Shown piece after piece: positions 9,218 to 19,091 of a stretch of DNA of 64,000 nucleotides. The position numbers and the translations under genes were made by a program. Under the pieces are notes generated by a model. It was not told the origin of the DNA, did no database searches, and saw nothing but the letters and a program-made list of their open reading frames with translations. The stretch spans positions 310,001-374,000 of the forward strand of contig JAHDYR010000015.1 of the NCBI GenBank assembly GCA_019828565.1, written 5' to 3'. The stretch comes from Carpediemonas membranifera. Lineage: Eukaryota; Fornicata. Positions within the stretch are counted from its first letter, which is position 1. Each line of letters opens with the position of its first letter.

Positions 9218-10907
9218 ATGGGTGTGTACGTACCTCCTGCAGCCCGTAATAGAGCAACACAAAGTGTTGGTCGCGCAGTACCTCGCAGTACTGCCTTCCC
9301 TCACAGTGAGAGTGGGTTCTCTGGCGGCAACAGCCGCAACTGGGACCAGCCTTCTCGTTTTTCGCGTGGTGGTTCTTCTAGAGGTGGGATGTGGAATCAG
9401 CTGAACGACGAGGAAGAAGAGAGACGTCTTTTCGGCGATCAGACCGCCGCAGGTATTAACTTCGATGAGGCCTACGACATACCGATTGAGATCTCTGGCA
9501 TTGACGAAGTTCCCGAGGGCATCGAGACGTTCAAGACGATCAAGCTCACCGAGCCTCTGAACCGCAACATCGGCCTCGCCAACTACGAGAAGCCCACGCC
9601 TATCCAGAAGGTTTCGATCCCCATCACCCTGGCCGGACATGATCTGATGGCCTCCGCCCAGACCGGCAGTGGTAAGGTCCGTATCCCATTTACTCCCCTT
9701 TACATAGACCGCAGCCTTCCTTGTGCCCGTTATTGAGAAGATGCTCGCCTCTGGCCGTCCCCAGCACTACGTCGAGCAGACGACGGGGTATAACAGCAGG
9801 CGCCAAAAGGCCACCCCTGTCACCCTCATTCTGTCCCCCACCCGCGAGCTCTCGAGCCAGATTGCCAAGGAGGCGAAGAAGTTCACCTTTAAGTCCGGGA
9901 TCAAGACTGTCTGCGTCTACGGCGGTGCGTCTGTCCAGGACCAGCAGCGTGAGCTGGACTGGGGCTGCGACATCCTCGTGGCCACCCCAGGCCGTCTGAT
10001 CGACTTTGTGACTCGCGGCCGCATCACACTGGCCAACATCGGCACGCTCATCCTCGATGAGGCCGATAAGATGCTGGAAATGGGCTTCGAGATGCAGATC
10101 CGCGAGATCGTCGAAGAGCTCGGCATGCCCCAGCCCGAGGACGGCCGGCAGACGCTGATGTTCTCTGCCACGTTCCCCGACGCCATCCAGCGCCTTGCCC
10201 GCTCCTTCCTCCGCGACTACGCCTTTATCTCGATCGGCAAGGTGGGTTCAACCACCAACAACATCGAGCAGCGTGTCATGCACATCCAGGAGAACGACAA
10301 GTTCAGGAGCCTCGTGTCGATCCTGTCGGCCCACCCCGAGGACCTCACACTCGTCTTCGTCGAGACCAAGATCAACGCCGATCGCCTAGAGGACCTATTG
10401 ATCCGCGAAGGATTCCGCGCCACGTCTATCCACGGCGACCGTGCCCAGTGGGAGCGCGAAGAAGCTCTCTCGGAGTTCCGTAACCACCACGCCACTGTCC
10501 TCGTCGCCACCGACGTTGCCCAGCGTGGCCTCGACATCCCCAGTGTCGCACACGTCATCAACTTCGACATGCCCAAGGACATCCAGGATTACGTCCACCG
10601 TATCGGCCGTACGGGTCGTGTCGGCCACAAGGGCGTCGCCACCTCGTTCGTGAACGAGAACTGCCGCGGCATCGTCGGCCCCATGCTGGATCTCCTGCGC
10701 GATTCGAAGCAGCAGGTGCCTAGCTGGCTCCCTGAGCTCGCTCGCAACTTCTCCTACAGAGGTGGACGTGGCGGCCGTGGCGGTGGCAACCGCTCACGTG
10801 ACACGCGCTCAGGCATCTCTTCCCATCGCTTTACTCATGGTTCCCGGGGCGGCGCGGCCGGTGGCTTTGAGGGTATGAGGCGCGGCGGCGTCTCCGGATT
10901 TACGTAG
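9218..10907 (+). CDS. DEAD-box RNA helicase, Ded1/DDX3 class, two exons
   Basis: Exons 9218-9676 and 9708-10907 encode 552 residues. The N terminus begins MGVYVPPAARN and is rich in Gly, Ser and Arg. The Q motif (PTPIQKVSIP), motif I (AQTGSGKT, split by the intron after the Lys codon), DEAD in LILDEADKML, SAT in MFSATFP and motif VI HRIGRTGR are all intact. The C terminus is an RGG tail (YRGGRGGRGGG). The Ded1/DDX3 family unwinds 5' leaders during translation initiation in the cytoplasm. The overall domain order and the long linker between ACC-type Q region and DEAD fit DDX3 better than eIF4A. Upstream sequence has a run of nine A residues near 9185. Confidence 0.95.
9677..9707 (+). other. 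31-nt spliceosomal intron (DDX3)
   Basis: GTCCGT donor, TTTACATAG acceptor, placed precisely in motif I between GSGK and TAAFL. Its removal rejoins the universally conserved Walker A motif, which makes this intron certain at the protein level. Confidence 0.95.
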
Positions 10908-11193
10908 ATACTTCGGATAAAAGACAGAACCTTGGTGGATGGTTTATATAAGCCTTTAGTTCCTAGGAGCGCCTGATTGAGGGCATATTGAGCATGGAGT
11001 TGGTTCTCACGTTTGCGTTTTCTTTTTATTTGGCCGGTATTCTGACCATGCACTCGCTGTTCCCGCCGAGTTTGTCGGTGCTGTGTATGTGCACGTGAAT
11101 AAGGCAAGCTTACGCCCCCTGCCGTCTCAAACAGAGAGTTTGAACCAATTTTGCAGAATCGGGTTTTCTTCATTTTCCTCGAGGGGTTTTAGC

Positions 11194-11571
11194 ATGAAGT
11201 TTGCCGAGAACGTCTCCAGCTCCATCCGGAAGTGCCGTAAGGCCCACTTTACCGCTCCTGCCCACGAACGCCGTATCATCATGTCTTCCGCTCTCTGCGA
11301 GGAGCTCAAGAAGAAGCACCGCGTGAACGCTCTCCCCGTTCGCAAGGATGACGAGGTTAAGATCATGCGTGGCGCTCACAAGGGTGTTACCGGTGTCGTC
11401 TCCCGCGTGAACCGTGATAAGTTCGCCATCTTTGTCGACAAGGTCCAGCGTGAGAAGAACAACCGCCAGGTCGTCCAGATCCCCATCAACGCCTCTAACG
11501 TGATGATCATGAAGCTCAAGATGAATGGCTCTCGCCAGCGTATCCTTACCAGGAAGGCTCTCCCGGAATAA
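11194..11571 (+). CDS. 60S ribosomal protein uL24 (L26)
   Basis: A 125-residue protein with the expected SSSIRKCRKAHFTAPAHERR N terminus and the KOW motif (VRKDDEVKIMRGAHKGVTG). It belongs to the large subunit near the tunnel exit. ATG 11194 is chosen because homologues begin MKF/MKY; an upstream open frame from 11083 lacks an ATG. The following stop is embedded in gaataaaatataac. Confidence 0.95.
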   Translation: MKFAENVSSSIRKCRKAHFTAPAHERRIIMSSALCEELKKKHRVNALPVRKDDEVKIMRGAHKGVTGVVSRVNRDKFAIFVDKVQREKNNRQVVQIPINASNVMIMKLKMNGSRQRILTRKALPE

Positions 11572-12863
11572 AATATAACCTATAAATATGCGCAATACAA
11601 GGCTTACCTTGGTGTTCACACCTCTAACATGGCATGAGTTCCCTTGGGCGATAAGGCTCATGGCTTCCTGGCCCACCCACGATCTGGGCGGAGCTCTGTG
11701 CTGCCAGTAGTGCATTCCAACCCGACTGAAACTTCTCGACACAAACAGGACGATTAATGCGCTAAGTAGCTCTGAAACACACAGTTTGGTTCAAGTCCCC
11801 ATTAACAAAAAGCACTCTCGGCATGATGTTATTGGCTGACGGTCTGGATACAAAGGAATGGCCACATATCTTTATGTTAACAGCCACAGAATGACTTGTT
11901 GGGTCGGCCCGACCAACCACAGATGACCTGGCGGTGCCGTTTGTTCGACTGTTCTGCCCAGATGTCTGAGAGCACTGGCTGGCCCTGAGAAGGCTGTGTC
12001 GTTGTCAGGTCAAAATTATGAAGCACGATACTGAGCCGCACAAAACATTGGCATTATTTTGCACTTTGAGTTTAAGCCATTTTTAACCACAGTCATCAAG
12101 TCGCGCAGGCTAAGGCTAACAATTATCAACAAGACTATACTCGAACGGGATCGCTACTATAGCAACTTCTTCGTTTCTTTACGTGTATATCTTGGTAACC
12201 AATCCAACCTGGATGATCGATATGCCCCTCTTGTGCTGAGCGTGAAGCTTTTGGCGTGGTACTCCTCGGAGTAGTGGCTGCAAGGCCCGCCATTGCCATT
12301 TGAAGATCGTGGAAGCATTTTCCATGCACAGGAGGCTGTCTGACAGGTCAAGGATCAATAACAACATCAAAATCATGAGACTAACCTCTCGCTTTATCGC
12401 AGCGGTGTTCCAACGTCATGGCAAGGCATGCTAACAGCTATCCCTAAACGCACAAGTTCACCAATGATTCCTGCCCAGCAGATCTTTAATTTCTGCTCTC
12501 TGTCTCGTCCTGACACGCCAGACGGCGGAACTGCATATCATAACAACACAGCAGAACTGAGGCCTGCATCCACCACACGAATCCTTTCCACCAGTAAACG
12601 AAATATCCAGTGATTGGCACTGTAATAATAAGTTGGTGCGTTTGATGAACTCACAATTGTAGGCGGCAGCGGCTGCCCCGGACGGGAGAAGACTCACTGT
12701 AAAATATTTCCAGAAATCTAGAGGGGCTCGGGTCGCCTCGTTCGGACAGCGACGCCCCAGTGTGCACCTTCTCAAATATGCGCGGATCTGGCAAAACTGT
12801 AGATATCCACTAATCTCACATGGGGTGCCTTTAGCGCTATTTTGCACAGCGCAGAAGCAATCA
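11572..12863. other. 1.3-kb intergenic region without a recognisable gene
   Basis: More AT-rich than the flanking genes, with no long or protein-like open frame on either strand. A box-B-like ggttcaagtcc near 11790 is not part of a complete tRNA (see rejected items). An untranslated RNA gene, for example a snRNA, could be hidden here but I cannot recognise one. Confidence 0.4.
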
Positions 12864-13681
12864 ATGAGTGATATTCAGACGTATTCGTGGAATCGAACGA
12901 TCGCAGGCGTTGCAGGAGCTGTGTATGGTATTCTTCAGAAGCATTGCAAGGAACTGGCCATCAATGAGCAACTAATCAAATCATCAAACCCACTGCACAT
13001 CTTCATATGTAGGACTAATCTTGAGAACGAGCATGGGGGGCCAACGTTTCTAACGATCTACCACTTCCTCTACACGCTGTTCAAGCAAGCGTCGATCGAG
13101 CCCGTACGTCTCCCTCCAGCCCAATACTCACCCAGGAATGCATGATCGCCGCCCTTCTCTACCTCCAACAGTTTCTGGAGAAGACAGCGCTCCCCTTTAC
13201 CGCGGCCAGCTGGGAGCGACTCACCTTCACCTGCGTCCTCATCGCGTCCAAGAGCTGGGATGACGTCTCGTGCTCCTCAAGGTCATTCTCCCTCTGCAAC
13301 TCAGCGCTTACCCTCCGCGACCTCAACGCCATGGAGCGCCTTGTCCTGGCATGGCTGGATTTCCGACTCAACGTGACGTCCGGCATGTACAGGAAGGTGT
13401 ACTACGAGCTCAAGGACATATCGTCGCTACTGGTGATCGACGCTAGGTCCGGCAATCCGATTCCAAGATCACCCCAGCTTGTCCAGCAGATGGGTGTTCG
13501 GCCATTCTTTGGTGCGTCCTACATTTTCGGTGTTGGCCGTGCGGTGCTGCAGGACAGTGTCTGCAGGGCCGAGAACCGTGGCAGTAGCTGCGAGCTCCTC
13601 TGCAGTCGGGATCCGCTGGACTTTGCCGCGGCGGCGCTCGAGTCGGGCCAAGGCCTGGGGCGCCGCGTGACGGTTGCATAA
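12864..13681 (+). CDS. Cyclin Y / PHO80-type cyclin, two exons
   Basis: Exons 12864-13103 and 13136-13681 join in frame to 261 residues. The junction gives EPECMIAALLYLQQF, matching the cyclin-box helix (EC-I-ALIYLERF) of cyclin Y and PHO80-like cyclins. It is followed by ...FTCVLIASKSWDD and ...LNAMERLVLAWLDFRLNV, the conserved LAAKxxDD and MNxLExxFLxLLxFxLxV helices. Such cyclins activate CDK5/CDK16/Pho85-type kinases. The last 60 residues after the cyclin fold have no recognised motif. ATG 12864 precedes the first conserved helix, though a further upstream exon cannot be ruled out because the preceding 1.3 kb is empty. Confidence 0.82.
13104..13135 (+). other. 32-nt spliceosomal intron (cyclin)
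   Basis: GTACGT donor, CTCACCCAG acceptor. Retention shifts frame and introduces a stop. Confidence 0.9.
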
Positions 13682-14068
13682 GACCAGATGATAGTAATTG
13701 TGAATATAACGAAGCATACTACATATGATCCTATCGGTACGTAAATACTTGCGTGAATGATGAAGTGCGGCTGGTCTAAATGTTCCATTTATGAGCCAAC
13801 TCACGTTGGGCGGTGTGGTTGTAGGAGTGGATGGTGCGGACCATGTCCAGGATGAAGGGTCCGGCGATGGCGGCGCGGATGTACGTCTTCTTGGGCGGGC
13901 GGGGACCAGAAGATAAAATTGGCCCGCTCCTCTGCTCGCAGCGACGGAGATGGCAGGAGCCATGCCTCAACGCCATGCCGCCATGATGATTTCTGACTCC
14001 ATATATGACGTTGGCAGTCGAATCTGGGCGATCCTTGTGTGACCTCGCAGGATAAGCCTCGTCTTGTC
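13682..14068. other. Intergenic, nothing recognised
   Basis: 387 bp between the cyclin and the PIG-H-like gene. Short antisense frames only. Confidence 0.4.
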
Positions 14069-14566
14069 ATGCGATCAGCCGGATCCTTTACCATTGACGT
14101 TGGAGAGCAATCACTCGCCATCCGATACCATAGAACACGCTGGATCACTGTTCTGTTTGGATTTTCCATGGTCGCCACCCTCCTCGCCTCATTCATGCCA
14201 GTCTCGAGTAATCTCATGAATGGATCCATATTGTTACTCTTTATCCAAGGATTAGCACTTATACTGACCATATATCATATGTCCCCGATGGTTATCTCCG
14301 AGAGTCTGGTCATTTCTCCACAGATTGTCGAGCACACTACACGGCTCGTCCTCTGGCCAGTTGCCAGGACCAACAAGATAGCACGCCTCGATATAGCAAC
14401 AATCATCCCCGCAGAGCTCTTTTTCCGGTTCAATGTGGCCGATTGCGTCGTCATTCGTCTGAAGGAGTCCCCCGAGGTGCAGGTCGTGGCATTCCTGGGA
14501 GCCAAGGGGCGACACGAAGACTATGTGAGGATAGGGGATGCCCTGAGAGCCGCAGGGTTCGTGTGA
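14069..14566 (+). CDS. PIG-H-like subunit of GPI-GlcNAc transferase
   Basis: A 165-residue protein with two hydrophobic segments at about residues 30-45 and 56-75. These are followed by the PIG-H domain core: SESLVISPQIVEHTT (the ESLxVxxxxGVQ block), an I-A-RLDIATIIPAE strand (PxxxIxDVVINE) and VVAFLGAKGRHEDYVRIGDALR (the LVVVF...LE-V---LR block). PIG-H is a small ER membrane component of the first enzyme of GPI-anchor synthesis. Short divergent proteins of this family are easily misassigned, so I keep moderate confidence. ATG 14069 is the first in frame. Confidence 0.62.
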   Translation: MRSAGSFTIDVGEQSLAIRYHRTRWITVLFGFSMVATLLASFMPVSSNLMNGSILLLFIQGLALILTIYHMSPMVISESLVISPQIVEHTTRLVLWPVARTNKIARLDIATIIPAELFFRFNVADCVVIRLKESPEVQVVAFLGAKGRHEDYVRIGDALRAAGFV

Positions 14567-14753
14567 GCCGGCCCTGACCACCCCTCCGTAACTCTGCCAG
14601 AGAACTCCCGCCGCCTCCACTCATTCATATAAATCTTCTCCTGTAAAGCAGCTACAGCCGCAGCTACAGATAGCAGCCTCTGTTAGCACCTCGCCCGACT
14701 TTATACGACTTGACTTGGCCACTTCAGCGTCACTGGAAGATGGCCGGTATTCG

Positions 14754-15740
14754 ATGAAAACTTGGCTGTTCTTGTCATTATTAACGCTTACTGCGTGCGT
14801 ATCATGGACATTCGGGGATGTTTCTTTGAATATGGTCAATGCTACACTCAGCATGACTGTTTCCTCGAACGCCACGTCAGATATCTGCTTTGAAGCGCCC
14901 ACATTCGAGTACAACACCAATACGTACGAAACAAGTGATCCACTAACGGTATGTGTCAACAATACGTTCATCTGGGTGGGATCCTCTTTGACTGTGCCCG
15001 AGGTATTCTGCAACACCTACGAATCCATCCTGACCGACCCCGTCTCCCCCCTCCTGGCCCCCCTATCAGCCCGGACGAACGTCCACCCGGCCCTACCCGA
15101 CTACACGCTCTGCTGTCTCGCCGGCCCGAGGAAGCGGGGCGTGCACTATCTGGCACAGTCCTGCGAGACCATGTTTGCCCTGGCCACGGCTGCCAAGGCC
15201 CCGACTACGGTGCTGTACACAGGGCTGACAGTCACATCCAAGGGCTCGACCGGGGCTGTGTCATGCATGGGGGCTTCATGCCAGAGCGGGGGCGTGACTG
15301 TCAACCAGGAGACGACCGCCACAGGTGATTGGGTCAATGCCCTCAGCGGGACATCGCAGTGGATGCTGAATATCTCACAGACCGGCATGACGAGTGTTGA
15401 TGATGATATCAACGTGATAACTAGCTTGACCACAGAAGCAATGTACCCATTCAACTCAACCGTCATGTCGTTGACAAACTTGCTCCGAGACCCAGCAGAC
15501 TTCAAGAACCAGCACTGTAGCCAGACCATGCACTCCTTCACGGGGACGTCCACGGCCCGGCCGACGGAGCAGTTCGCCCCCCTCCTGGACAAGCCGACCC
15601 TTGCTGATACGATGGGCAGCGGCTCCATGAGGACATCATTTGATTCGAGTCGGGGTGGCGGATATGTCTGGAAGGATCTGAGGAACGAGGATCTGGATAT
15701 CACTGTGACCATCACTGGGGTGGGTGTTGTCAAGCTGTAA
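14754..15740 (+). CDS. Secreted Cys-containing protein of unknown function
   Basis: A 328-residue protein beginning with a clear signal peptide (MKTWLFLSLLTLTACVSWTFG), with several N-glycosylation sequons (NAT, NNT, NIS, NST) in the first 250 residues. It has about a dozen scattered cysteines and no C-terminal transmembrane helix or GPI-like tail. I do not recognise a domain. The composition (Thr/Ser-rich, few charged residues) fits an extracellular or cell-surface protein. A TGTAAAG site overlaps the region just after the stop. Confidence 0.7.
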   Translation: MKTWLFLSLLTLTACVSWTFGDVSLNMVNATLSMTVSSNATSDICFEAPTFEYNTNTYETSDPLTVCVNNTFIWVGSSLTVPEVFCNTYESILTDPVSPLLAPLSARTNVHPALPDYTLCCLAGPRKRGVHYLAQSCETMFALATAAKAPTTVLYTGLTVTSKGSTGAVSCMGASCQSGGVTVNQETTATGDWVNALSGTSQWMLNISQTGMTSVDDDINVITSLTTEAMYPFNSTVMSLTNLLRDPADFKNQHCSQTMHSFTGTSTARPTEQFAPLLDKPTLADTMGSGSMRTSFDSSRGGGYVWKDLRNEDLDITVTITGVGVVKL

Positions 15741-16326
15741 TGTGTAAAGTAGAGACACTCTTGTTATGGCCAAACGGACAACATTTGTAGAGGCACCCTT
15801 CAGCTTGGGTCCGACATGAACGCCACATCTCGATAACTGGGCCACGTCAAGATGGAACACCGTGCCTTGCATACTGTAAGCACTCGTCTGTTCGCCCCAT
15901 CCGTCTTTTCAGCTATCCTCTGTTGAGACCACGACACACCGTCAGCTTGCGGGTCGACCCGAAGACGGGGGACCTAGCTCTCCTGCCCCACTGCCTCAGG
16001 CGGCATTCACAGAGCGGGAGACCGGTGTACATCCCATCGTGGGCCCCGACAAGGCATGACTCCAGCGAGCCGGGAAAACCCCGGCGACGCGAGTCAACAA
16101 TAGTCTGGAGTCGATTCGTGAGTCGCACAGACGACAAACACCACGCATTCTTTTTTGTTTATTGTTTTAGGAGGATAGGGGTTGCGGCTGACTGGGACAG
16201 CGACTAGAGGTCGCACCCGGTCTCCCGTGGCTCTAGGCCCACTCATAAATCGTCCTCCTGGCTGTTGCTTGACTCGCCGACAGTCGATTCGTCCGGCGGA
16301 ACAATACGTGGGGGCAGAGCGATCAG
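15741..16326. other. Intergenic, nothing recognised
   Basis: 586 bp with short open frames of low-complexity Arg/Pro composition and no ATG-initiated conserved protein. Probably the 3' region of the secreted protein gene plus the Mre11 promoter. Confidence 0.4.
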
Positions 16327-18156
16327 ATGGTTCACTCAGACGAGCAGGAACCGTCCTCTGCTGACGAGTTTGCTTTCTTGCTTACCACGGACAATCATCT
16401 TGGCGTTCACGAAGGTTCTGCGCTGTATCAGGCACAAGTTGACGATTCCTTCATCGTCTTCGAGGAGATCATGTCTATGGCTGCACAGCACAACGTGGAT
16501 GCGATCCTTCATTCCGGGGACATGTTCAACGACGCCTCTCCATCCAAAGAGACGCTCAATCGGACCGCAGAGATCTTCTCCCGGACGGTGTTCGGGGCCA
16601 AGCCCGTCTCCTTCACCATGCACTCGGAACCGGACGAAGTATTCGGCCCCGGCATCACCGCCAACTTCCACGACCCGAACCACTCTGTCTCAGTGCCGAT
16701 GTTCGCCATCCACGGCAACCACGACGCCCCCACCGGAGTAGGACAGATTGCAGCCATGGACATCCTCTCCAGTGGCCGCTGGCTCAACTACATCGGCAAG
16801 ACCAACCCCGTGGACGAGATCCACGTCCGGCCCGTGCTCCTGCACAGGGGAGCCGTCCGCGTCGCAGTTTACGGCCTCGGGTACATCCACGAGCGCAAGC
16901 TGCATGAACTGATGGCCGACGGGAAGGTGGTCTGGGACCCCCCGCCGTCGCCTGACCACGTCTGCGTGCTCCTCGTCCACCAGAACCGCCGGGCCCGCAA
17001 GGCCAAGTGGTTCCTGGACCCGGCCCACATCCCGCCCTTCACAGACGTCGTGCTGTGGGGCCACGAGCACGACTGCACCTGTCTGCAGACCGTAGAGACG
17101 CTGAAGCTGCCACAGGGCGGGCGGACGGCGTTCTTGCTCCAGCTGGGGTCGTCGGTCGCGACGTCGCTGTCAGAGGCCGAGGCGGGGCCCAAGGTCGCGG
17201 CCATCCTCAGGGTCCGCATGAGGGACGGCGAGCCCGAGGTCAAGCTCGACGTCCACCGGCTCCGCTGCGTCCGTCCCGTCGTCTTCTCTGAGCTGGCCAT
17301 CCCCACAGGCATCACGGAGGCCGCGGCGGTGACCATGGTGGGGGAGACGCTCGAGCGGATGTCCCGGCAGGCCAGCAAGGAGGTCGACCCCCGTACGGCC
17401 GTGCCGCTGCTGAGGCTCAGGGTGCGACACGACGCCAGCAGGATAGCCGACAACTACGGCCCGATCGTGGCCGAGCTGGCCGGCCGGGGTCTGCTGATCA
17501 ACCCCCACAACGCCATCCTGAAGAGCGTCAAGCGGGGCACGACCAAGGACTCCAAGGACAGCGGCCTCATCTCCGCGGACGAGCCCAAGCTCGAGCACGT
17601 GCTACTGAGGCGTCTCGTCGGCCAGGGCCGGCCGGAGGAGTGTCAGATGAAGCTCGTCCCCGCCTCAATGCTGCTCGAGCGGCACGAGGTCTTCATGAGC
17701 GCCCGGGGCAACCTCGCTGAGCTCGTGCTCAAGCTGGTCGACGAGACCGCGGAGGCCATGCGGGAGCGGCTGGACGCCCTGGACCTGAGGGACGTTGGGG
17801 CCCGGGCGGCGGTGGCCAAGGCCCATGTCGTCGAGGTCGACTCGAGGGCCGCGGAGGTCGGCGAGGACGTCGTTCGGGCAGAGGACGCCGAGGCCATAGT
17901 GGAGGGCGGTGCGGACGATGATGCCCCCGCCCCCAGGACCAGGGTCAGGGTGGGGCGGAGGGCAGCGGTGAAGGCGCCCAAGGCCAAGGCCAAGGGCACC
18001 CAGTCCGTGCCGCAGGTCGGGTCAGACTCAGAGGCGACGCCCGTGAAGCGGAAGGCAACACCGACGCGGACCTCCAAGCGGATCGCCATGAGGGGGCAAG
18101 GTAAGAAGCTGCCGGCCCTGGCCAGCCCGGACTGGGACGAGGAGCTGCTCGGGTGA
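16327..18156 (+). CDS. Mre11 double-strand-break repair nuclease
   Basis: A 609-residue protein with all phosphoesterase motifs: DNHLG (Asp22, His24), GDMF (Asp65), GNHD (Asn131-Asp133), a LLVHQ motif near residue 218 and GHEHDC near 246. The DPAHIPPFTDVVLWGHEH block is diagnostic for Mre11. The DNA-binding capping domain follows (about 300-450). The last ~100 residues are Lys/Arg/Ala-rich and probably disordered. Mre11 resects and tethers broken ends with Rad50. Its presence is notable because some fornicates have lost many replication and repair factors (established for the group); no partner is encoded in this window. Length is slightly below that of human Mre11. Confidence 0.95.
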   Translation: MVHSDEQEPSSADEFAFLLTTDNHLGVHEGSALYQAQVDDSFIVFEEIMSMAAQHNVDAILHSGDMFNDASPSKETLNRTAEIFSRTVFGAKPVSFTMHSEPDEVFGPGITANFHDPNHSVSVPMFAIHGNHDAPTGVGQIAAMDILSSGRWLNYIGKTNPVDEIHVRPVLLHRGAVRVAVYGLGYIHERKLHELMADGKVVWDPPPSPDHVCVLLVHQNRRARKAKWFLDPAHIPPFTDVVLWGHEHDCTCLQTVETLKLPQGGRTAFLLQLGSSVATSLSEAEAGPKVAAILRVRMRDGEPEVKLDVHRLRCVRPVVFSELAIPTGITEAAAVTMVGETLERMSRQASKEVDPRTAVPLLRLRVRHDASRIADNYGPIVAELAGRGLLINPHNAILKSVKRGTTKDSKDSGLISADEPKLEHVLLRRLVGQGRPEECQMKLVPASMLLERHEVFMSARGNLAELVLKLVDETAEAMRERLDALDLRDVGARAAVAKAHVVEVDSRAAEVGEDVVRAEDAEAIVEGGADDDAPAPRTRVRVGRRAAVKAPKAKAKGTQSVPQVGSDSEATPVKRKATPTRTSKRIAMRGQGKKLPALASPDWDEELLG

Positions 18157-18283
18157 GGCTGTAGCGGGACGTTTGTGAGTAGTAGCTGCATAAAGCATTA
18201 ATCATTTGATTGAATGACTGTTTCATTTTCGACAACCAAAAACTGTCTGCAGCTTGTCCCCGGTGGCCACTTTGACTAGCAAA

Positions 18284-18979
18284 ATGGACCATTCGAGAAC
18301 GCCCGGTGTAGCTGATCATTCGAGGACTTCCAGCGCGCTGTCGCTCCCTGCTGACGAGATGCGGCCAGATGGCGGCTTCTCCGAGCTTGATCCGTCCCTT
18401 GCCGAAGGCGGTAACATCATATTCGATCGTGAAATCACGCTGGAGCTTCGCAGACATTCCAGCCCGCAAGAGCCCGGCATGCAGGAGAACATTCTCGTCC
18501 GCATCGTCTCGATTGAGCGCGAGGGCCGCCTTCACGAGCTCCGCGTCGAGCTTTCCTCGGACGCCGACCTCTTCTTCCACTTCACGTCGTCGATGGATCT
18601 CGACTCGTTCGACAAGATCATGCGCCGCGAGCAGAAGCTCATGTGCGACTTTGACGAATTCCCCGCAGTGCTAGAACAGACCGTCGCCGCCTGCATCCGC
18701 GACCCGACCCGCCTGGCCGTGATGTTTGTGACCAACGACGGTCGTGCCCGCATGGAGTTCATCCAGAACATGGGGTACAAGTACGTGGAGCTCATGGCGT
18801 TGCCCTTCATCGCCACACACGAGGACATCGTCCGCAAACACATCAGCTACCGCTATAACCGCATGAAGGCCAAGGTGATTCTGCTCAATGACCACCTGCA
18901 CCAGATCAAGGCGCAGGTTAAGCTCAAGAACCCGAGCCTGTACCAGAACATGGAGAAGAGGGGGGCGGGCCGGCAATAG
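18284..18979 (+). CDS. SAS-6 N-terminal-domain protein without long coiled coil (SAS6-like)
   Basis: A 231-residue protein. Residues about 70-215 follow the SAS-6 head: LRVELSSDADLFFHFTSSMDLDSFDKIM (family RxxLTDDxDPFFLYxLxIxEEDFxxL), LMCDFDEFPAVLEQ (LLVDFxxFPxKFIxLL), and a PISA-like motif NMGYKYVELMALPF. Only a short helix follows. It therefore lacks the ~300-residue coiled coil of centriolar SAS-6 and resembles the SAS6L paralogue described from trypanosomes and apicomplexans. Residues 1-60 are disordered. A basal-body or flagellar role is inferred from the family. Confidence 0.72.
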   Translation: MDHSRTPGVADHSRTSSALSLPADEMRPDGGFSELDPSLAEGGNIIFDREITLELRRHSSPQEPGMQENILVRIVSIEREGRLHELRVELSSDADLFFHFTSSMDLDSFDKIMRREQKLMCDFDEFPAVLEQTVAACIRDPTRLAVMFVTNDGRARMEFIQNMGYKYVELMALPFIATHEDIVRKHISYRYNRMKAKVILLNDHLHQIKAQVKLKNPSLYQNMEKRGAGRQ

Positions 18980-19091
18980 AGGCACTCTGCGGAATGTATC
19001 ATAAAGGAAAGGAGAGCAGTCTGTGTCATGGCGTCTGGAGGCTACATGGGGTGATCCTGCCGTCTTCGCAGTTTATGCAGCGTAACGAAGG

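Noticed and set aside
11755-11815. tRNA-like sequence (TAGCTC box-A-like, GGTTCAAGTCC box-B-like, partial ATTAATG/CATTAAC stem)
   Set aside because: Only about 54 nt between the stem halves, the T stem does not pair and no anticodon arm can be formed.
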